Positions 24,774 through 36,927 of a stretch of 64,000 bases of DNA are shown piece by piece (position 1 is the stretch's first letter; every line of letters starts with the position of its first letter). Source of the DNA: Pseudomonas orientalis (GTDB lineage Bacteria > Pseudomonadota > Gammaproteobacteria > Pseudomonadales > Pseudomonadaceae); contig NZ_CP094351.1 of assembly GCF_022807995.1 (NCBI RefSeq), forward strand, positions 3,441,001 to 3,505,000. The letters are read 5' to 3'. A program made the position numbers and the translations under genes. Under the pieces are notes generated by a model. It saw nothing but the letters and a program-made list of their open reading frames with translations, was not told the DNA's origin and did no database searches.

Positions 24774-26128
24774 CCCTGACATCTTTCGGCCCGGCCAACC
24801 TGATCAAGCGTTCGGCCGAGACCCACCCGCTGACCTGGCGCCTGCGTGATGACGGCGAGCCGGTATGGCTCGACGAATACCAGGCCAAGAACGGTTACGC
24901 CGCTGCGCGCAAAGCCTTCGCCGACATGGCCCAGGACGACATCGTCCAGACCGTGAAGGACGCCGGCCTCAAAGGCCGTGGCGGTGCAGGCTTCCCCACG
25001 GGCGTGAAATGGGGCCTGATGCCCAAAGACGAATCCATCAACATCCGCTACCTTTTGTGCAACGCGGATGAAATGGAGCCCAACACCTGGAAAGACCGCA
25101 TGCTGATGGAGCAACTGCCCCATCTGCTGATCGAAGGCATGCTGATCAGTGCCCGCGCGCTGAAAACCTACCGGGGCTACATCTTCCTGCGCGGCGAATA
25201 CACCACCGCCGCCAAGCACCTCAACCGTGCCGTGGCAGAAGCCAAGGCCGCGGGCCTGCTGGGCAAGAACATCCTCGGTTCCGGCTTTGACTTCGAACTG
25301 TTCGTGCACACCGGCGCCGGGCGTTATATCTGCGGAGAAGAAACCGCACTGATCAACTCCCTCGAAGGCCGCCGCGCGAACCCGCGCTCCAAGCCGCCCT
25401 TCCCTGCCGCCGTGGGCGTGTGGGGCAAGCCGACCTGCGTGAACAACGTCGAGACCCTGTGCAACGTGCCGGCGATCATTGCCGACGGCGTGGACTGGTA
25501 CAAATCGTTGGCCCGTGAAGGCAGCGAAGACATGGGCACCAAGCTCATGGGCTTCTCTGGCAAGGTCAAGAACCCTGGCCTGTGGGAACTGCCATTTGGC
25601 GTCACCGCGCGCGAGCTGTTTGAGGACTACGCCGGCGGCATGCGCGACGGCTACACCTTGAAAGCCTGGCAGCCAGGCGGCGCCGGCACCGGTTTCCTGC
25701 TGCCCGAGCACCTCGACGCGCAGATGTATGCCGGCGGCATCGGCAAGGTGGGCACCCGGATGGGCACCGGCCTGGCGATGGCGGTGGACAACACGGTGAA
25801 CATGGTCTCGCTGCTGCGCAACATGGAGCAGTTCTTCGCCCGTGAATCCTGCGGCTTCTGCACCCCTTGCCGCGACGGTCTGCCGTGGAGCGTCAAGCTG
25901 CTGATGGCGCTGGAAAACGGCGAAGGTCGCGAGGGTGATATCGAAACCCTGCTCGGGCTGGTCGGCTTCCTTGGCCCAGGCAAGACCTTCTGTGCTCACG
26001 CACCGGGCGCCGTGGAGCCATTGGGCAGCGCAATCAAATACTTCCGCCCTGAATTCGAGGCCGGCATCGCGCCAACCCGCGCGGGCGAACTCACTCAGGT
26101 GGTATCACCGACGATGGTCGGTGCGTAA
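24770..26128 (+). CDS. nuoF: NADH-quinone oxidoreductase subunit F
   Basis: The 452-residue NADH- and FMN-binding subunit. [17 protein letters not shown] is the NADH-binding glycine loop, [19 protein letters not shown] is the FMN region, and [15 protein letters not shown] holds three of the four Cys of cluster N3. It is translationally coupled to nuoE. After its stop comes a 136-base gap with a terminator-like hairpin before nuoG. Confidence 0.96.
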   Translation: MTLTSFGPANLIKRSAETHPLTWRLRDDGEPVWLDEYQAKNGYAAARKAFADMAQDDIVQTVKDAGLKGRGGAGFPTGVKWGLMPKDESINIRYLLCNADEMEPNTWKDRMLMEQLPHLLIEGMLISARALKTYRGYIFLRGEYTTAAKHLNRAVAEAKAAGLLGKNILGSGFDFELFVHTGAGRYICGEETALINSLEGRRANPRSKPPFPAAVGVWGKPTCVNNVETLCNVPAIIADGVDWYKSLAREGSEDMGTKLMGFSGKVKNPGLWELPFGVTARELFEDYAGGMRDGYTLKAWQPGGAGTGFLLPEHLDAQMYAGGIGKVGTRMGTGLAMAVDNTVNMVSLLRNMEQFFARESCGFCTPCRDGLPWSVKLLMALENGEGREGDIETLLGLVGFLGPGKTFCAHAPGAVEPLGSAIKYFRPEFEAGIAPTRAGELTQVVSPTMVGA

Positions 26129-26135
26129 CGCTTAA

Positions 26136-26167
26136 AAAGGCGAAGGGTCCGTGCCCTTCGCTTTTCT
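26136..26167 (+). terminator. Terminator-like hairpin inside the nuo operon (nuoF-nuoG gap)
   Basis: GCGAAGGG, loop TCCGTG, CCCTTCGC and then CTTTTCTC, beginning shortly after the nuoF stop. The arms are perfect over eight bases and flanked by A-run and T-run, so it could stop a fraction of transcripts or protect the 3' end of a nuoA-F mRNA. Confidence 0.6.
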
Positions 26168-26264
26168 CATGTGCGGACGCCTTGATGGCTGTGTTGATGC
26201 ACATGAATAACAAGATTCCATTAGCCACGCCCGCTGACAACGGGCCAACGAAGAACTTTGAACC

Positions 26265-28979
26265 ATGGCCACTATCCACGTAGACGGCAAAGCGCTCGAA
26301 GTCGATGGGGCGGACAACCTGTTACAGGCATGTCTGTCACTCGGCCTCGACATCCCGTATTTCTGCTGGCACCCCGCGCTTGGTAGCGTCGGTGCCTGTC
26401 GCCAGTGTGCGGTCAAGCAATACACCGACGAGAACGACACCCGTGGTCGTATCGTCATGTCGTGCATGACCCCAGCCACCGACAACACCTGGATCTCCAT
26501 CGACGATGAAGAATCCAAGGCTTTCCGCGCCAGCGTGGTCGAATGGCTGATGACCAACCACCCCCACGACTGCCCGGTCTGTGAGGAAGGCGGTCACTGC
26601 CACCTGCAAGACATGACGGTGATGACCGGCCACAACGAGCGCCGTTATCGCTTCACCAAGCGTACCCACCAGAACCAGGACCTCGGCCCGTTCATTTCCC
26701 ACGAAATGAACCGCTGCATCGCCTGCTACCGCTGCGTGCGCTTCTATAAAGACTATGCCGGCGGCACTGACCTGGGCGTGTTCGGCGCCCACGACAACGT
26801 GTACTTCGGTCGCGTTGAAGACGGCGTGCTCGAAAGCGAGTTCTCCGGCAACCTCACCGAGGTCTGCCCCACCGGTGTGTTCACCGACAAGACTCACTCC
26901 GAGCGCTACAACCGCAAATGGGACATGCAATTCGCGCCAAGCATCTGCCATGGCTGCTCCAGCGGTTGCAACATCTCCCCGGGCGAGCGCTACGGCGAAC
27001 TGCGTCGTATCGAAAACCGCTTCAACGGTTCGGTCAACCAGTACTTCCTGTGCGACCGTGGCCGTTTCGGCTATGGCTACGTCAACCGCGAAGACCGTCC
27101 ACGCCAGCCGCTGCTGGCCGACGGCGCCAAGCTGAGCGTGGACGCGGCGCTGGACAAGGCCGCCGACCTGCTGCGTGGCCGTAACATCGTCGGGATCGGT
27201 TCGCCCCGCGCCAGCCTCGAAAGCAATTTCGCGTTGCGCGAGCTGGTGGGTGCCGAGCACTTCTACAGCGGTATCGAAGCCGGCGAGCTGGAGCGCATCC
27301 GCTTGGTTCTGCAAGTGCTGAATGACAGCCCCCTGCCCGTGCCGAACATGCGCGACATCGAAGACCACGATGCGATCTTCGTGCTCGGTGAAGACCTGAC
27401 CCAGACCGCCGCGCGTATAGCGCTGTCGCTGCGCCAGTCGGTCAAAGGCAAGGCCGAAGACATGGCCGACGCCATGCGCGTACAGCCTTGGCTCGACGCT
27501 GCAGTGAAGAACATCGGCCAGCACGCGCTGAACCCGCTGTTTATCGCGTCCCTGGCTGAAACCAAGCTCGACGACATCGCCGAAGAATGCGTCCACGCCG
27601 CACCGGACGACCTCGCCCGCCTCGGTTTCGCCGTGGCCCACGCCCTCGACGCCAGCGCACCGGCCGTCGAAGGCCTGGACGTTGAAGCCGTGGAACTGGC
27701 CCAACGCATCGCCGACGCCCTGCTGGCCGCCAAGCGCCCATTGATCATCGCCGGTACCTCGTTGGGTTCCAAGGCGCTGATCGAAGCCGCCGCCAACATC
27801 GCCAAGGCCCTGAAGCTGCGTGACAAGAACGGCTCCATCAGCCTGGTTGTACCGGAAGCCAACAGCCTTGGCCTGGCCATGCTCGGTGGCGAATCCGTGG
27901 ACGCGGCCCTGCAAGCGGTGATCGACGGCAATGCCGACGCCATCGTGGTGCTGGAAAACGACCTGTACACCCGTACCGCTGCGGCCAAGGTTGACGCTGC
28001 GCTCAACGCCGCCAAGGTGCTGATCGTCACGGACCACCAGAAGACCGCCACCAGCGAACGCGCCCACCTGGTATTGCCGGCTGCCACCTTCGCCGAAGGC
28101 GACGGCACCCTGGTCAGCCAGGAAGGCCGCGCCCAGCGTTTCTTCCAGGTGTTCGATCCGAAGTACATGGACGCCAGCATCCTGGTGCACGAAGGCTGGC
28201 GCTGGCTGCATGCCCTGCGCGCGACCTTGCTGAACCAGCCGATCGACTGGACCCAGCTCGACCACGTGACTGCCGCCACCGCCGCCAGCGCGCCGCAGCT
28301 GGCGCGTATCGTCGACGCCGCGCCGTCCGCCGCGTTCCGCATCAAGGGCTTGAAACTGGCCCGTGAACCGCTGCGTTACTCCGGGCGCACCGCCATGCGC
28401 GCCAACATCAGCGTGCACGAACCGCGTACCCCGCAAGATAACGACACCGCGTTCGCCTTCTCCATGGAAGGTTACTCGGGTTCGGTCGAGCCGCGTCAGC
28501 AGGTGCCGTTCGCCTGGTCGCCGGGCTGGAACTCGCCGCAGGCCTGGAACAAGTTCCAGGACGAAGTCGGTGGTCACATCCGCGCCGGCGACCCGGGCAC
28601 CCGCCTGATCGAAAGCACCGGAGATTCGCTGAACTGGTTCGCTGCGGTACCGCGTCCGTTCAACCCGGCCCAGGGTACCTGGCAGGTCGTGCCGTTCTTC
28701 CACCTGTTCGGCAGCGAAGAGACTTCTTCCAAGGCCGCGCCGGTTCAGGAACGCATTCCCGCGCCTTACGTGGCCCTGGCCAAGTCCGAAGCCGACCGCC
28801 TCGGCGTCAACGACGGTGCGCTGCTCAGCCTGAACGTGGCCGGCCAGACCCTGCGCCTGCCGCTGCGCATCAACGAAGCGTTGGGCGCCGGCCTGGTGGC
28901 ATTGCCAAAAGGCATCGCCGGTATTCCTGCGGCAATCTTTGGCAAAACCGTTGACGGTCTGCAGGAGGCAGCGCAATGA
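26265..28979 (+). CDS. nuoG: NADH-quinone oxidoreductase subunit G
   Basis: The 904-residue largest soluble subunit forms an iron-sulfur wire. The N-terminal ferredoxin-like domain has [17 protein letters not shown] (N1b). [17 protein letters not shown] gives the His/Cys3 cluster N5. [16 protein letters not shown] and CPTGVF give N4, and the extra cluster N7 motif CHGCSSGC is present. A molybdopterin-oxidoreductase-like domain without cofactor follows. The ATG at 26265 lies 136 bases after nuoF; the nuoH start overlaps its stop. Confidence 0.96.
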   Translation: MATIHVDGKALEVDGADNLLQACLSLGLDIPYFCWHPALGSVGACRQCAVKQYTDENDTRGRIVMSCMTPATDNTWISIDDEESKAFRASVVEWLMTNHPHDCPVCEEGGHCHLQDMTVMTGHNERRYRFTKRTHQNQDLGPFISHEMNRCIACYRCVRFYKDYAGGTDLGVFGAHDNVYFGRVEDGVLESEFSGNLTEVCPTGVFTDKTHSERYNRKWDMQFAPSICHGCSSGCNISPGERYGELRRIENRFNGSVNQYFLCDRGRFGYGYVNREDRPRQPLLADGAKLSVDAALDKAADLLRGRNIVGIGSPRASLESNFALRELVGAEHFYSGIEAGELERIRLVLQVLNDSPLPVPNMRDIEDHDAIFVLGEDLTQTAARIALSLRQSVKGKAEDMADAMRVQPWLDAAVKNIGQHALNPLFIASLAETKLDDIAEECVHAAPDDLARLGFAVAHALDASAPAVEGLDVEAVELAQRIADALLAAKRPLIIAGTSLGSKALIEAAANIAKALKLRDKNGSISLVVPEANSLGLAMLGGESVDAALQAVIDGNADAIVVLENDLYTRTAAAKVDAALNAAKVLIVTDHQKTATSERAHLVLPAATFAEGDGTLVSQEGRAQRFFQVFDPKYMDASILVHEGWRWLHALRATLLNQPIDWTQLDHVTAATAASAPQLARIVDAAPSAAFRIKGLKLAREPLRYSGRTAMRANISVHEPRTPQDNDTAFAFSMEGYSGSVEPRQQVPFAWSPGWNSPQAWNKFQDEVGGHIRAGDPGTRLIESTGDSLNWFAAVPRPFNPAQGTWQVVPFFHLFGSEETSSKAAPVQERIPAPYVALAKSEADRLGVNDGALLSLNVAGQTLRLPLRINEALGAGLVALPKGIAGIPAAIFGKTVDGLQEAAQ

Positions 28980-29983
28980 CCTGGTTCACCCCTGAAGTGA
29001 TCGACGTGATCATCTCGGTCGTCAAGGCCATCGTGATCCTGTTGGCCGTGGTCGTTGCGGGCGCCCTGCTCAGCTTCGTCGAACGTCGCCTGCTGGGCTG
29101 GTGGCAGGACCGTTACGGTCCGAACCGCGTTGGCCCGTTCGGTATGTTCCAGATCGCCGCCGACATGCTGAAGATGTTCTTCAAGGAAGACTGGACGCCG
29201 CCGTTCGCCGACAAGGTGATCTTCACCCTGGCGCCGGTCGTGGCCATGAGCGCCTTGCTGATCGCCTTTGCGATCATCCCGATCACCCCGACCTGGGGCG
29301 TGGCGGACCTGAACATCGGCCTGCTGTTCTTCTTCGCCATGGCCGGTCTGTCGGTGTATGCGGTGCTGTTCGCCGGCTGGTCGAGCAACAACAAGTTCGC
29401 CCTGCTGGGCAGCTTGCGTGCTTCGGCGCAAACCGTATCCTATGAAGTGTTCATGGGGTTGGCGCTGATGGGCATCGTGGTGCAGGTTGGCTCGTTCAAC
29501 ATGCGCGATATCGTCGAGTACCAGGCACAGAACCTGTGGTTCATCATTCCGCAGTTCTTTGGCTTCTGCACCTTCTTCATCGCTGGCGTGGCCGTGACTC
29601 ACCGTCACCCGTTCGACCAGCCGGAAGCGGAACAGGAACTGGCCGACGGTTACCACATTGAATATGCCGGCATGAAGTGGGGCATGTTCTTTGTCGGTGA
29701 GTACATCGGCATCATCTTGATCTCGGCCCTGCTGGTCACGCTGTTCTTCGGCGGCTGGCACGGTCCGTTCGGCATCCTGCCGCAATTGGCCTTCTTCTGG
29801 TTCTTCTTGAAGACCGCGTTCTTCATCATGCTGTTCATCCTGCTGCGCGCCTCGATTCCGCGCCCGCGCTATGACCAGGTGATGGATTTCAGCTGGAGAT
29901 TCTGCCTGCCGCTGACCCTGATCAATTTGCTGGTGACGGCTGCCGTCGTGTTGATGAACACGCCGGCTGCCGCGGTTCAGTGA
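28976..29983 (+). CDS. nuoH: NADH-quinone oxidoreductase subunit H
   Basis: The 335-residue membrane subunit with eight helices forms the quinone tunnel and the first proton path. Conserved parts are [19 protein letters not shown] and [20 protein letters not shown] (acidic quinone-site loop) and [17 protein letters not shown]. It starts inside the nuoG stop (ATGA). Confidence 0.96.
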   Translation: MTWFTPEVIDVIISVVKAIVILLAVVVAGALLSFVERRLLGWWQDRYGPNRVGPFGMFQIAADMLKMFFKEDWTPPFADKVIFTLAPVVAMSALLIAFAIIPITPTWGVADLNIGLLFFFAMAGLSVYAVLFAGWSSNNKFALLGSLRASAQTVSYEVFMGLALMGIVVQVGSFNMRDIVEYQAQNLWFIIPQFFGFCTFFIAGVAVTHRHPFDQPEAEQELADGYHIEYAGMKWGMFFVGEYIGIILISALLVTLFFGGWHGPFGILPQLAFFWFFLKTAFFIMLFILLRASIPRPRYDQVMDFSWRFCLPLTLINLLVTAAVVLMNTPAAAVQ

Positions 29984-29994
29984 GGATTTGACCC

Positions 29995-30543
29995 ATGTTC
30001 AAATATATTGGCGACATCGTTAAGGGTACCGGTACCCAGTTGCGAAGCCTGGTGATGGTGTTCGGTCACGGCTTTCGCAAACGCGACACCCTGCAATACC
30101 CGGAAGAAGCGGTGTACCTGCCGCCGCGCTATCGCGGCCGCATCGTACTGACCCGCGACCCCGATGGCGAAGAGCGTTGCGTAGCCTGCAACTTGTGCGC
30201 TGTGGCGTGCCCGGTGGGTTGCATCTCCCTGCAGAAAGCTGAAACCGAAGACGGTCGCTGGTACCCGGACTTCTTCCGCATCAACTTCTCGCGCTGCATT
30301 TTCTGCGGCCTCTGCGAGGAAGCTTGCCCGACCACCGCGATCCAGCTCACGCCGGATTTCGAGATGGCCGAGTTCAAACGTCAGGACCTGGTGTACGAGA
30401 AAGAAGATCTGCTGATCTCTGGTCCCGGTAAAAACCCTGATTACAACTTCTATCGTGTTGCAGGTATGGCCGTTGCCGGTAAGCCCAAGGGCGCCGCACA
30501 AAACGAAGCCGAGCCGATCAACGTGAAGAGCTTGCTGCCTTAA
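29995..30543 (+). CDS. nuoI: NADH-quinone oxidoreductase subunit I
   Basis: The 182-residue 8Fe ferredoxin-like subunit has two complete 4Fe-4S motifs, [15 protein letters not shown] and [14 protein letters not shown], which hold clusters N6a and N6b just before N2. Eleven bases after nuoH. Confidence 0.97.
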   Translation: MFKYIGDIVKGTGTQLRSLVMVFGHGFRKRDTLQYPEEAVYLPPRYRGRIVLTRDPDGEERCVACNLCAVACPVGCISLQKAETEDGRWYPDFFRINFSRCIFCGLCEEACPTTAIQLTPDFEMAEFKRQDLVYEKEDLLISGPGKNPDYNFYRVAGMAVAGKPKGAAQNEAEPINVKSLLP

Positions 30544-30552
30544 GGAAGAAAG

Positions 30553-31056
30553 ATGGAATTCGCTTTCTATTTCGCATCGGGTATTGCAGTGGTGTCCACG
30601 CTTCGCGTGATCACCAACACCAACCCCGTGCACGCCCTGCTCTACCTGATCATTTCGCTGATCGCCGTGGCCATGACCTTCTTTGCCCTCGGCGCGCCGT
30701 TCGCCGGTGTGCTGGAAGTGATCGCCTACGCCGGCGCCATCATGGTGCTGTTCGTGTTTGTGGTGATGATGCTCAACCTGGGGCCGGCGTCGGTCGCCCA
30801 GGAACGCGTCTGGCTCAAGCCCGGCATCTGGCTCGGCCCGGTTGTCCTCGCAGCCCTGCTGCTGGGTGAACTGCTGTATGTGCTGTTCGCTCACCAGAGC
30901 GGCCAGGCCATCGGCCACACCACCGTGGACGCGAAAGCCGTGGGCGTCAGCCTGTTCGGTCCGTACCTGCTGGTGGTCGAACTGGCTTCGATGCTGCTGC
31001 TCGCCGCAGCCATCACTGCCTTCCACTTGGGCCGCAACGAAGCCAAGGAGCAATGA
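30553..31056 (+). CDS. nuoJ: NADH-quinone oxidoreductase subunit J
   Basis: The 167-residue membrane subunit with five helices includes the conserved third helix [20 protein letters not shown], which contains the pi-bulge used in coupling. It is nine bases after nuoI and overlaps the beginning of the nuoK leader. Confidence 0.95.
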   Translation: MEFAFYFASGIAVVSTLRVITNTNPVHALLYLIISLIAVAMTFFALGAPFAGVLEVIAYAGAIMVLFVFVVMMLNLGPASVAQERVWLKPGIWLGPVVLAALLLGELLYVLFAHQSGQAIGHTTVDAKAVGVSLFGPYLLVVELASMLLLAAAITAFHLGRNEAKEQ

Positions 31057-31058
31057 CG

Positions 31059-31367
31059 ATGCCTGCTATCCCTTTGGAGCATGGTCTGGCGGTCGCCGGC
31101 ATCCTGTTCTGCCTTGGCCTGGTCGGCCTGATGGTGCGCCGTAACATTCTGTTCGTGTTGATGAGCCTGGAAATCATGATGAACGCTGCGGCACTCGCGT
31201 TCATCGTGGCAGGCGCACGTTGGGGCCAGCCGGATGGACAAGTCATGTTCATCCTGGTGATCAGCCTGGCAGCCGCCGAAGCCAGTATTGGCCTGGCGAT
31301 CCTGCTGCAGCTGTATCGTCGCTTCCACACGCTTGATATCGACGCTGCCAGTGAGATGCGCGGATGA
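31059..31367 (+). CDS. nuoK: NADH-quinone oxidoreductase subunit K
   Basis: The 102-residue three-helix antiporter-like subunit has two conserved membrane Glu, in [13 protein letters not shown] and [12 protein letters not shown]. Two ATGs lie in frame at 31053 and 31059; the second is better spaced (8 bases) from AAGGAG and gives the usual [10 protein letters not shown], so I chose it. The end overlaps nuoL by ATGA. Confidence 0.93.
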   Translation: MPAIPLEHGLAVAGILFCLGLVGLMVRRNILFVLMSLEIMMNAAALAFIVAGARWGQPDGQVMFILVISLAAAEASIGLAILLQLYRRFHTLDIDAASEMRG

Positions 31368-33217
31368 ACATGATCTTTCTGACTTTCGTATTTCCCCTGC
31401 TCGGTTTCCTGCTGCTGTCGTTCTCTCGCGGACGCTGGTCGGAGAACCTCTCGGCCCTGATCGGCGTAGGTTCCATTGGTCTCTCGGCCATCGTGGCCGC
31501 CTACGTCATCTGGCAATTCAACGTGGCGCCACCCGAAGGCGGTCACTACACCCTGGTGCTGTGGCAGTGGATGTCGGTGGAGGGCTTCAAGCCCAACTTC
31601 GCCCTCTATGTCGACGGCCTGTCGATCACCATGCTCGGCGTGGTGGTGGGTGTGGGCTTTTTGATCCACCTGTTCGCGTCCTGGTACATGCGTGGTGAAG
31701 CGGGCTACTCGCGCTTCTTCTCGTACACCAACCTGTTTATCGCCAGCATGCTGTTCCTGGTGCTCGGCGATAACCTGTTGTTCCTCTACTTCGGCTGGGA
31801 AGGCGTGGGCCTGTGCTCGTACCTGTTGATCGGTTTCTACTACAGCAACCGCAACAACGGTAACGCAGCACTCAAGGCGTTTATCGTCACGCGCATCGGC
31901 GACGTGTTCATGGCCATCGGCCTGTTCATCCTGTTCCAACAGGTGGGCACGCTGAATATCCAGGAACTGCTGGTGCTGGCGCCGCAGAAATTCCAGGTCG
32001 GCGACTTCTGGATCACCCTGGCGACCCTGATGCTGCTGGGCGGCGCCGTGGGTAAATCCGCGCAACTGCCGCTGCAGACCTGGTTGGCGGACGCAATGGC
32101 CGGCCCTACGCCGGTGTCGGCACTGATCCACGCCGCGACCATGGTGACCGCCGGTGTCTACCTGATCGCGCGTACCCACGGCCTGTTTACCCTGGCGCCG
32201 GACATCCTGCACCTCGTTGGCATCGTCGGCGGCGTGACCCTGGTACTGGCCGGCTTCGCAGCCCTGGTACAGACCGACATCAAGCGTATCCTCGCCTACT
32301 CGACCATGAGCCAGATCGGCTACATGTTCCTGGCCCTGGGTGTCGGCGCCTGGGACGCGGCGATTTTCCACCTGATGACCCACGCCTTCTTCAAGGCCCT
32401 GCTGTTCCTTGCTTCCGGTGCGGTGATCGTCGCCTGCCACCACGAGCAGAACATCTTCAAGATGGGCGGCCTGTGGAAAAAACTGCCACTGGCCTACGCC
32501 AGCTTCATCGTCGGTGGTGCCGCTCTGGCCGCCCTGCCGTTGGTGACCGCCGGCTTCTACTCCAAGGACGAAATCCTCTGGGAAGCGTTCGCCAGCGGTA
32601 ACCATAACCTGCTGTATGCGGGCCTGGTGGGTGCGTTCATGACCTCGCTGTACACCTTCCGCCTGATCTTCATCACCTTCCACGGTGAAGCCAAGACCGA
32701 AGCCCATGCAGGCCATGGCATCTCCCACTGGCTGCCGCTGTCGGTGCTGATCGTGCTGTCGACCTTCATCGGCGCACTGATCACCCCGCCACTGGCCGGT
32801 GTGCTGCCTGAAAGCGTCGGCCATGCCGGCGGCGCCGACAAGCACAGCCTGGAAATCGCCTCGGGCGCCATCGCCATTGCCGGTATCCTGCTGGCGGCCC
32901 TGCTGTTCCTCGGCAAGCGTCGCTTCGTCACGGCGGTCGCCAACAGTGGCATCGGGCGCTTCCTGTCGGCCTGGTGGTTCGCCGCCTGGGGCTTCGATTG
33001 GCTCTACGACAAACTGTTCGTCAAGCCTTACCTCGCCATCAGCCATGTACTGCGTAAAGATCCGCTCGACCAGACCATTGGTTTGATCCCGCGTGCCGCC
33101 AAGGCCGGTCACACCGCCCTGAGCCGCAGCGAGACCGGCCAATTGCGTTGGTATGCAGCGTCCATGGCGGCGGGTGCCGTTCTGGTGATCGGCGCCATCG
33201 TCGTGGTAGCGGTCTGA
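31364..33217 (+). CDS. nuoL: NADH-quinone oxidoreductase subunit L
   Basis: The 617-residue distal proton-pumping antiporter-like subunit has about 14 core helices plus the long lateral helix at the C-terminus. The conserved core includes [23 protein letters not shown] sequence, [20 protein letters not shown] and the Lys/His helices ending in [11 protein letters not shown]. Coupled to nuoK. Confidence 0.96.
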   Translation: MNMIFLTFVFPLLGFLLLSFSRGRWSENLSALIGVGSIGLSAIVAAYVIWQFNVAPPEGGHYTLVLWQWMSVEGFKPNFALYVDGLSITMLGVVVGVGFLIHLFASWYMRGEAGYSRFFSYTNLFIASMLFLVLGDNLLFLYFGWEGVGLCSYLLIGFYYSNRNNGNAALKAFIVTRIGDVFMAIGLFILFQQVGTLNIQELLVLAPQKFQVGDFWITLATLMLLGGAVGKSAQLPLQTWLADAMAGPTPVSALIHAATMVTAGVYLIARTHGLFTLAPDILHLVGIVGGVTLVLAGFAALVQTDIKRILAYSTMSQIGYMFLALGVGAWDAAIFHLMTHAFFKALLFLASGAVIVACHHEQNIFKMGGLWKKLPLAYASFIVGGAALAALPLVTAGFYSKDEILWEAFASGNHNLLYAGLVGAFMTSLYTFRLIFITFHGEAKTEAHAGHGISHWLPLSVLIVLSTFIGALITPPLAGVLPESVGHAGGADKHSLEIASGAIAIAGILLAALLFLGKRRFVTAVANSGIGRFLSAWWFAAWGFDWLYDKLFVKPYLAISHVLRKDPLDQTIGLIPRAAKAGHTALSRSETGQLRWYAASMAAGAVLVIGAIVVVAV

Positions 33218-33272
33218 CTATGTTTAAGTGCACTGCGTACTTTGCGAACTTGCGAAAGGAAACGAGCCCGTC

Positions 33273-34805
33273 ATGATTCTGCCCTGGCTAATCCTGATCC
33301 CCTTTATCGGCGGCCTGCTCTGCTGGATGGGTGAACGCTTCGGCGCCACCCTCCCCCGCTGGATTGCGTTGCTGACCATGTCCCTGGAACTCGCGCTCGG
33401 CCTCTGGCTGTGGGCCCATGGTGACTATTCATTCGCTCCGGCACCGGGCGTCGATCCAACCTTCGCGCTTGAATTCAAGCACGTATGGATCCAGCGCTTC
33501 GGCATCAACGTGCACTTGGCCCTCGACGGCCTGTCGCTGTTGATGATCCTGCTGACCGGCCTGCTGGGTATCCTCTCGGTACTCTGCTCCTGGAAAGAGA
33601 TCCAGCGTCACGTGGGCTTCTTCCACCTGAACCTGATGTGGATCCTGGGCGGCGTTGTCGGCGTGTTCCTGGCGCTGGACCTGTTCATGTTCTTCTTCTT
33701 CTGGGAAATGATGCTGGTGCCGATGTACTTCCTCATCGCGCTCTGGGGTCACAGTTCTTCGGATGGCAAGAAAACCCGGATCTACGCGGCGACCAAGTTC
33801 TTCATCTTCACCCAGGCTTCCGGCCTGATCATGTTGGTGGCGATCCTGGGCCTGGTCCTGGTCAACTTCAACAATACCGGCGTAATTACTTTCAACTACG
33901 CCGACCTGTTGAAGACCAAGATGTCCCTGACCACCGAATACGTGCTGATGCTGGGCTTCTTCATCGCGTTTGCGGTGAAGCTGCCGGTGGTGCCGTTCCA
34001 CTCCTGGTTGCCTGACGCTCACGCCCAGGCGCCGACTGCCGGCTCCGTGGACCTGGCCGGTATCCTGTTGAAGACGGCGGCCTATGGCCTGCTGCGTTTC
34101 GCCCTGCCGCTGTTCCCGAATGCCTCGGCCGAGTTCGCGCCGATCGCCATGACCCTGGGTCTGATCGGGATCTTCTACGGCGCGTTCCTGGCCTTCGCAC
34201 AAACCGACATCAAGCGCCTGATTGCCTTCTCGTCCGTTTCCCACATGGGTTTTGTACTGATCGGCATCTACTCCGGCAGCCAACTGGCGCTGCAGGGCGC
34301 GGTGATCCAGATGTTGGCCCACGGTGTGTCGGCCGCTGCGCTGTTTATCCTCAGTGGCCAGTTGTACGAGCGCCTGCATACCCGTGACATGCGTGAAATG
34401 GGTGGCGTGTGGTCGCGCATCGCGTACCTGCCGGCGATCAGCCTGTTCTTCGCCGCTGCGTCCCTGGGCCTGCCGGGTACCGGCAACTTCATCGGCGAGT
34501 TCCTGATCCTGATGGGGGCCTTCGTGCAGACGCCGTGGATCAGTGCCATTGCCACCTCCGGCCTGGTGTTCGGTTCGGTGTACTCGCTGATCATGATCCA
34601 CCGCGCCTACTTCGGCCCGGCCAAGTCCGACACCGTCCTGCAAGGGATGGATGCGCGCGAACTGATCATGGTGCTCGGCCTTGCTGTATTGCTGATCTAC
34701 ATCGGCGTTTACCCGCAGCCGTTCCTGGACACTTCTGCCGCCACGATGCATGGCGTGCAGCAGTGGTTCGGCACCGCCTTCTCTCAACTCGCTTCGGCCC
34801 GGTAA
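33273..34805 (+). CDS. nuoM: NADH-quinone oxidoreductase subunit M
   Basis: The 510-residue antiporter-like pump subunit has conserved [20 protein letters not shown] with the key Glu, [20 protein letters not shown], and [17 protein letters not shown] 33273 ([14 protein letters not shown]) is the homologous start with GAAAGGAAA upstream; the open frame from 33228 is not coding. Confidence 0.95.
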   Translation: MILPWLILIPFIGGLLCWMGERFGATLPRWIALLTMSLELALGLWLWAHGDYSFAPAPGVDPTFALEFKHVWIQRFGINVHLALDGLSLLMILLTGLLGILSVLCSWKEIQRHVGFFHLNLMWILGGVVGVFLALDLFMFFFFWEMMLVPMYFLIALWGHSSSDGKKTRIYAATKFFIFTQASGLIMLVAILGLVLVNFNNTGVITFNYADLLKTKMSLTTEYVLMLGFFIAFAVKLPVVPFHSWLPDAHAQAPTAGSVDLAGILLKTAAYGLLRFALPLFPNASAEFAPIAMTLGLIGIFYGAFLAFAQTDIKRLIAFSSVSHMGFVLIGIYSGSQLALQGAVIQMLAHGVSAAALFILSGQLYERLHTRDMREMGGVWSRIAYLPAISLFFAAASLGLPGTGNFIGEFLILMGAFVQTPWISAIATSGLVFGSVYSLIMIHRAYFGPAKSDTVLQGMDARELIMVLGLAVLLIYIGVYPQPFLDTSAATMHGVQQWFGTAFSQLASAR

Positions 34806-34812
34806 GAGCGCT

Positions 34813-36276
34813 ATGGAATTCACGATCCAACACTTTATCGCGCTTGCGCCGCTGCTGATCACCAGCCTCACCATTGTGGTGGTGATGCTGGCGATCGCCT
34901 GGCGCCGCAATCATTCGCAAACGTTCCTGCTGTCCTGCGCCGGTTTGAACCTGGCCCTGCTGTCGATCATCCCGGCCCTCAAGGTCGCGCCACTGGCGGT
35001 GACCCCGCTGATGATGGTCGATGACTTCGCGCTGCTGTACATCGCGCTGATCCTGGTCGCGACCCTGGCCTGCGTCACCCTCGCCCACGCTTACCTTGGC
35101 GAAGGCGGCACCGGCTACCCGGGCAACAAGGAAGAGCTGTACCTGCTGATCCTGCTGGCTGCGGCCGGTGGCATCGTGCTGGTCAGCGCACAGCATCTGG
35201 CCGGCTTGTTCATCGGCCTGGAATTGCTGTCGATCCCGACCTACGGCCTGGTGGCATATGCCTTCTTCAGCAAGCGCTCCCTGGAGGCCGGCATCAAGTA
35301 CATGGTGCTGTCGGCAGCCGGTTCCGCGTTCCTGTTGTTCGGTATGGCCCTGCTCTACGCCGAAGCCGGCAGCCTGAGCTTCACCGGTATCGGCCACGCC
35401 CTGGCCGCCACCAACAGCCCGGCGCCGATTGCCCAACTGGGCCTGGCGATGATGCTGATCGGCCTGGCGTTCAAGCTGTCGCTGGTGCCGTTCCACCTGT
35501 GGACCCCGGACGTGTACGAAGGCGCCCCGGCGCCGGTAGCCGCGTTCCTGGCCACGGCGTCCAAGGTTGCCGTGTTTGCGGTGATGGTGCGTCTGTTCCA
35601 GATCTCCCCTGCCGCCAACACTGGCGTATTGAGCAACGTACTGACCGTGATCGCCATTGCATCGATCCTGTTCGGTAACCTGCTGGCGCTGACCCAGAAC
35701 AATCTCAAGCGTCTGCTGGGCTACTCCTCCATCGCCCACTTCGGCTACCTGCTGATCGCCCTGGTGGCGAGCAAAGGCCTGGCCGTGGAAGCCATCGGCG
35801 TGTACCTGGTCACCTACGTGATCACCAGCCTCGGCGCATTCGGCGTGATAACGCTGATGTCCTCGCCCTACAAAGGCCGTGACGCCGACGCCCTGTACGA
35901 ATACCGCGGCCTGTTCTGGCGCCGTCCGTACCTGACCGCCGTACTCACCGTGATGATGCTGTCCCTGGCCGGTATTCCGCTGACTGCGGGCTTTATCGGC
36001 AAGTTCTACATCGTCGCTACCGGTGTCGAAGCCCACGAATGGTGGCTGGTTGCCTCGTTGGTACTGGGCAGCGCCATCGGCGTGTTCTATTACCTGCGCG
36101 TGATGGTCACCCTGTACCTGATCGAGCCGAACCTGCGCCGTGTGGATGCCGAGCTGCATTGGGAACAGAAGGCAGGTGGCGTGATGCTGCTCGCCATCGC
36201 CCTGCTCGCGTTCTTCCTGGGTGTATACCCGCAACCGTTGCTCACGCTGGTGCAGCATGCGGTGCTGGGGGTTTGA
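34813..36276 (+). CDS. nuoN: NADH-quinone oxidoreductase subunit N
   Basis: The 487-residue third antiporter-like pump carries [37 protein letters not shown] and [16 protein letters not shown], with the usual Glu, Lys and His of the proton route. ATG 34813 is seven bases after the nuoM stop. It is the last gene of the operon, closed by the terminator at 36296. Confidence 0.95.
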   Translation: MEFTIQHFIALAPLLITSLTIVVVMLAIAWRRNHSQTFLLSCAGLNLALLSIIPALKVAPLAVTPLMMVDDFALLYIALILVATLACVTLAHAYLGEGGTGYPGNKEELYLLILLAAAGGIVLVSAQHLAGLFIGLELLSIPTYGLVAYAFFSKRSLEAGIKYMVLSAAGSAFLLFGMALLYAEAGSLSFTGIGHALAATNSPAPIAQLGLAMMLIGLAFKLSLVPFHLWTPDVYEGAPAPVAAFLATASKVAVFAVMVRLFQISPAANTGVLSNVLTVIAIASILFGNLLALTQNNLKRLLGYSSIAHFGYLLIALVASKGLAVEAIGVYLVTYVITSLGAFGVITLMSSPYKGRDADALYEYRGLFWRRPYLTAVLTVMMLSLAGIPLTAGFIGKFYIVATGVEAHEWWLVASLVLGSAIGVFYYLRVMVTLYLIEPNLRRVDAELHWEQKAGGVMLLAIALLAFFLGVYPQPLLTLVQHAVLGV

Positions 36277-36295
36277 TCGCTTAGGTTGATGCAGT

Positions 36296-36329
36296 AAAAA
36301 GAACGGCGCCTCTGGGCGCCGTTTTTGCG
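36296..36329 (+). terminator. Rho-independent terminator of the nuo operon
   Basis: ACGGCGCC, loop TCTG, GGCGCCGT and TTTT, with an A-run on the 5' side, 20 bases after nuoN. Confidence 0.9.
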
Positions 36330-36370
36330 CCTCAGAGGGAAACAATAGAGATGCAGTGCAACCACTATCG

Positions 36371-36440
36371 TCTTCGCGGGCAAGCCCACTCCCACAGGGG
36401 TATGCATTCCAAATGTGGGAGCGGGCTTGCCCGCGAAGGC
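36371..36440. repeat. REP doublet of a second class
   Basis: CTTCGCGGGCAAGCCCACTC and GAGCGGGCTTGCCCGCGAAG are arranged as an inverted pair with a short loop. The core (GCGGGCAAGCCC) differs from the GGGGGCTTGCCCCC class, so it is a separate REP family. Confidence 0.85.
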
Positions 36441-36554
36441 GCCTGAACGGGCACTACGGAAGCGCCTTACCTAATACACAACTCCGTCTGACATACGGTC
36501 CCAACTTCCTTTCTTAGAGTGACCCGCTCATACGCAATCTACGTAGGAGCAACT

Positions 36555-36869
36555 ATGACCCGCCCTATCGCTTCAGAGTTAATCGAAGGCTTCGATGCCC
36601 TGGCCGACGAACGCCAGGGAAAAATCACCCTGCGCACCCACAAAGTGCACCTCAACAAGCTGGCGCCGCTTACCGCAGACGAGGTGATCGCAGTACGTCA
36701 GCAACTCAACCTCTCCCGGTCGGTATTCGCCATGTACCTGCGTACCAACACCCGGACCCTGGAGAACTGGGAACAAGGCCGGGCCAAACCAAATGCACAG
36801 GCAGTCACGCTGATACGGCTGGTGGCGCGTTTTCCCGAGACCGTGGCGCAACTGGCCGCACTGGGCTGA
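36555..36869 (+). CDS. HigA/XRE-type DNA-binding protein, orphan antitoxin-like
   Basis: The 104-residue protein has a basic N-terminal arm (ASELIEGFDALADERQGKI, then RTHKVHLNKLAPLTADEV) and a helix-turn-helix at about 58-95: VRQQLNLSRSVFAMYLRTNT, then RTLENWEQGRAKPNAQA. This is the layout of HigA-2/NadS-type antitoxins and YiaG-like regulators. ATG 36555 follows GTAGGAGCAACT. No RelE/HigB-type toxin lies on either side, although these antitoxins are normally encoded right after one. It may be a solitary regulator or the survivor of a lost pair. Confidence 0.8.
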   Translation: MTRPIASELIEGFDALADERQGKITLRTHKVHLNKLAPLTADEVIAVRQQLNLSRSVFAMYLRTNTRTLENWEQGRAKPNAQAVTLIRLVARFPETVAQLAALG

Positions 36870-36877
36870 CCTGCAAG

Positions 36878-36915
36878 CAAAAAAAAACGCCCCGACAGTT
36901 CGGGGCGTTTTTTAC
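36878..36915. terminator. Bidirectional terminator
   Basis: An A-run, AACGCCCCGA, short loop, TCGGGGCGTT and a T-run lie between the convergent HigA-like and outer-membrane protein genes. Confidence 0.9.
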
Positions 36916-36927
36916 GGTGCAACAGTG

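Noticed and set aside
26337..28976. Possible antisense gene opposite nuoG (879 codons)
   Set aside because: Shadow frame; the nuoG iron-sulfur motifs on the plus strand are unequivocal and the antisense product has no recognisable feature.
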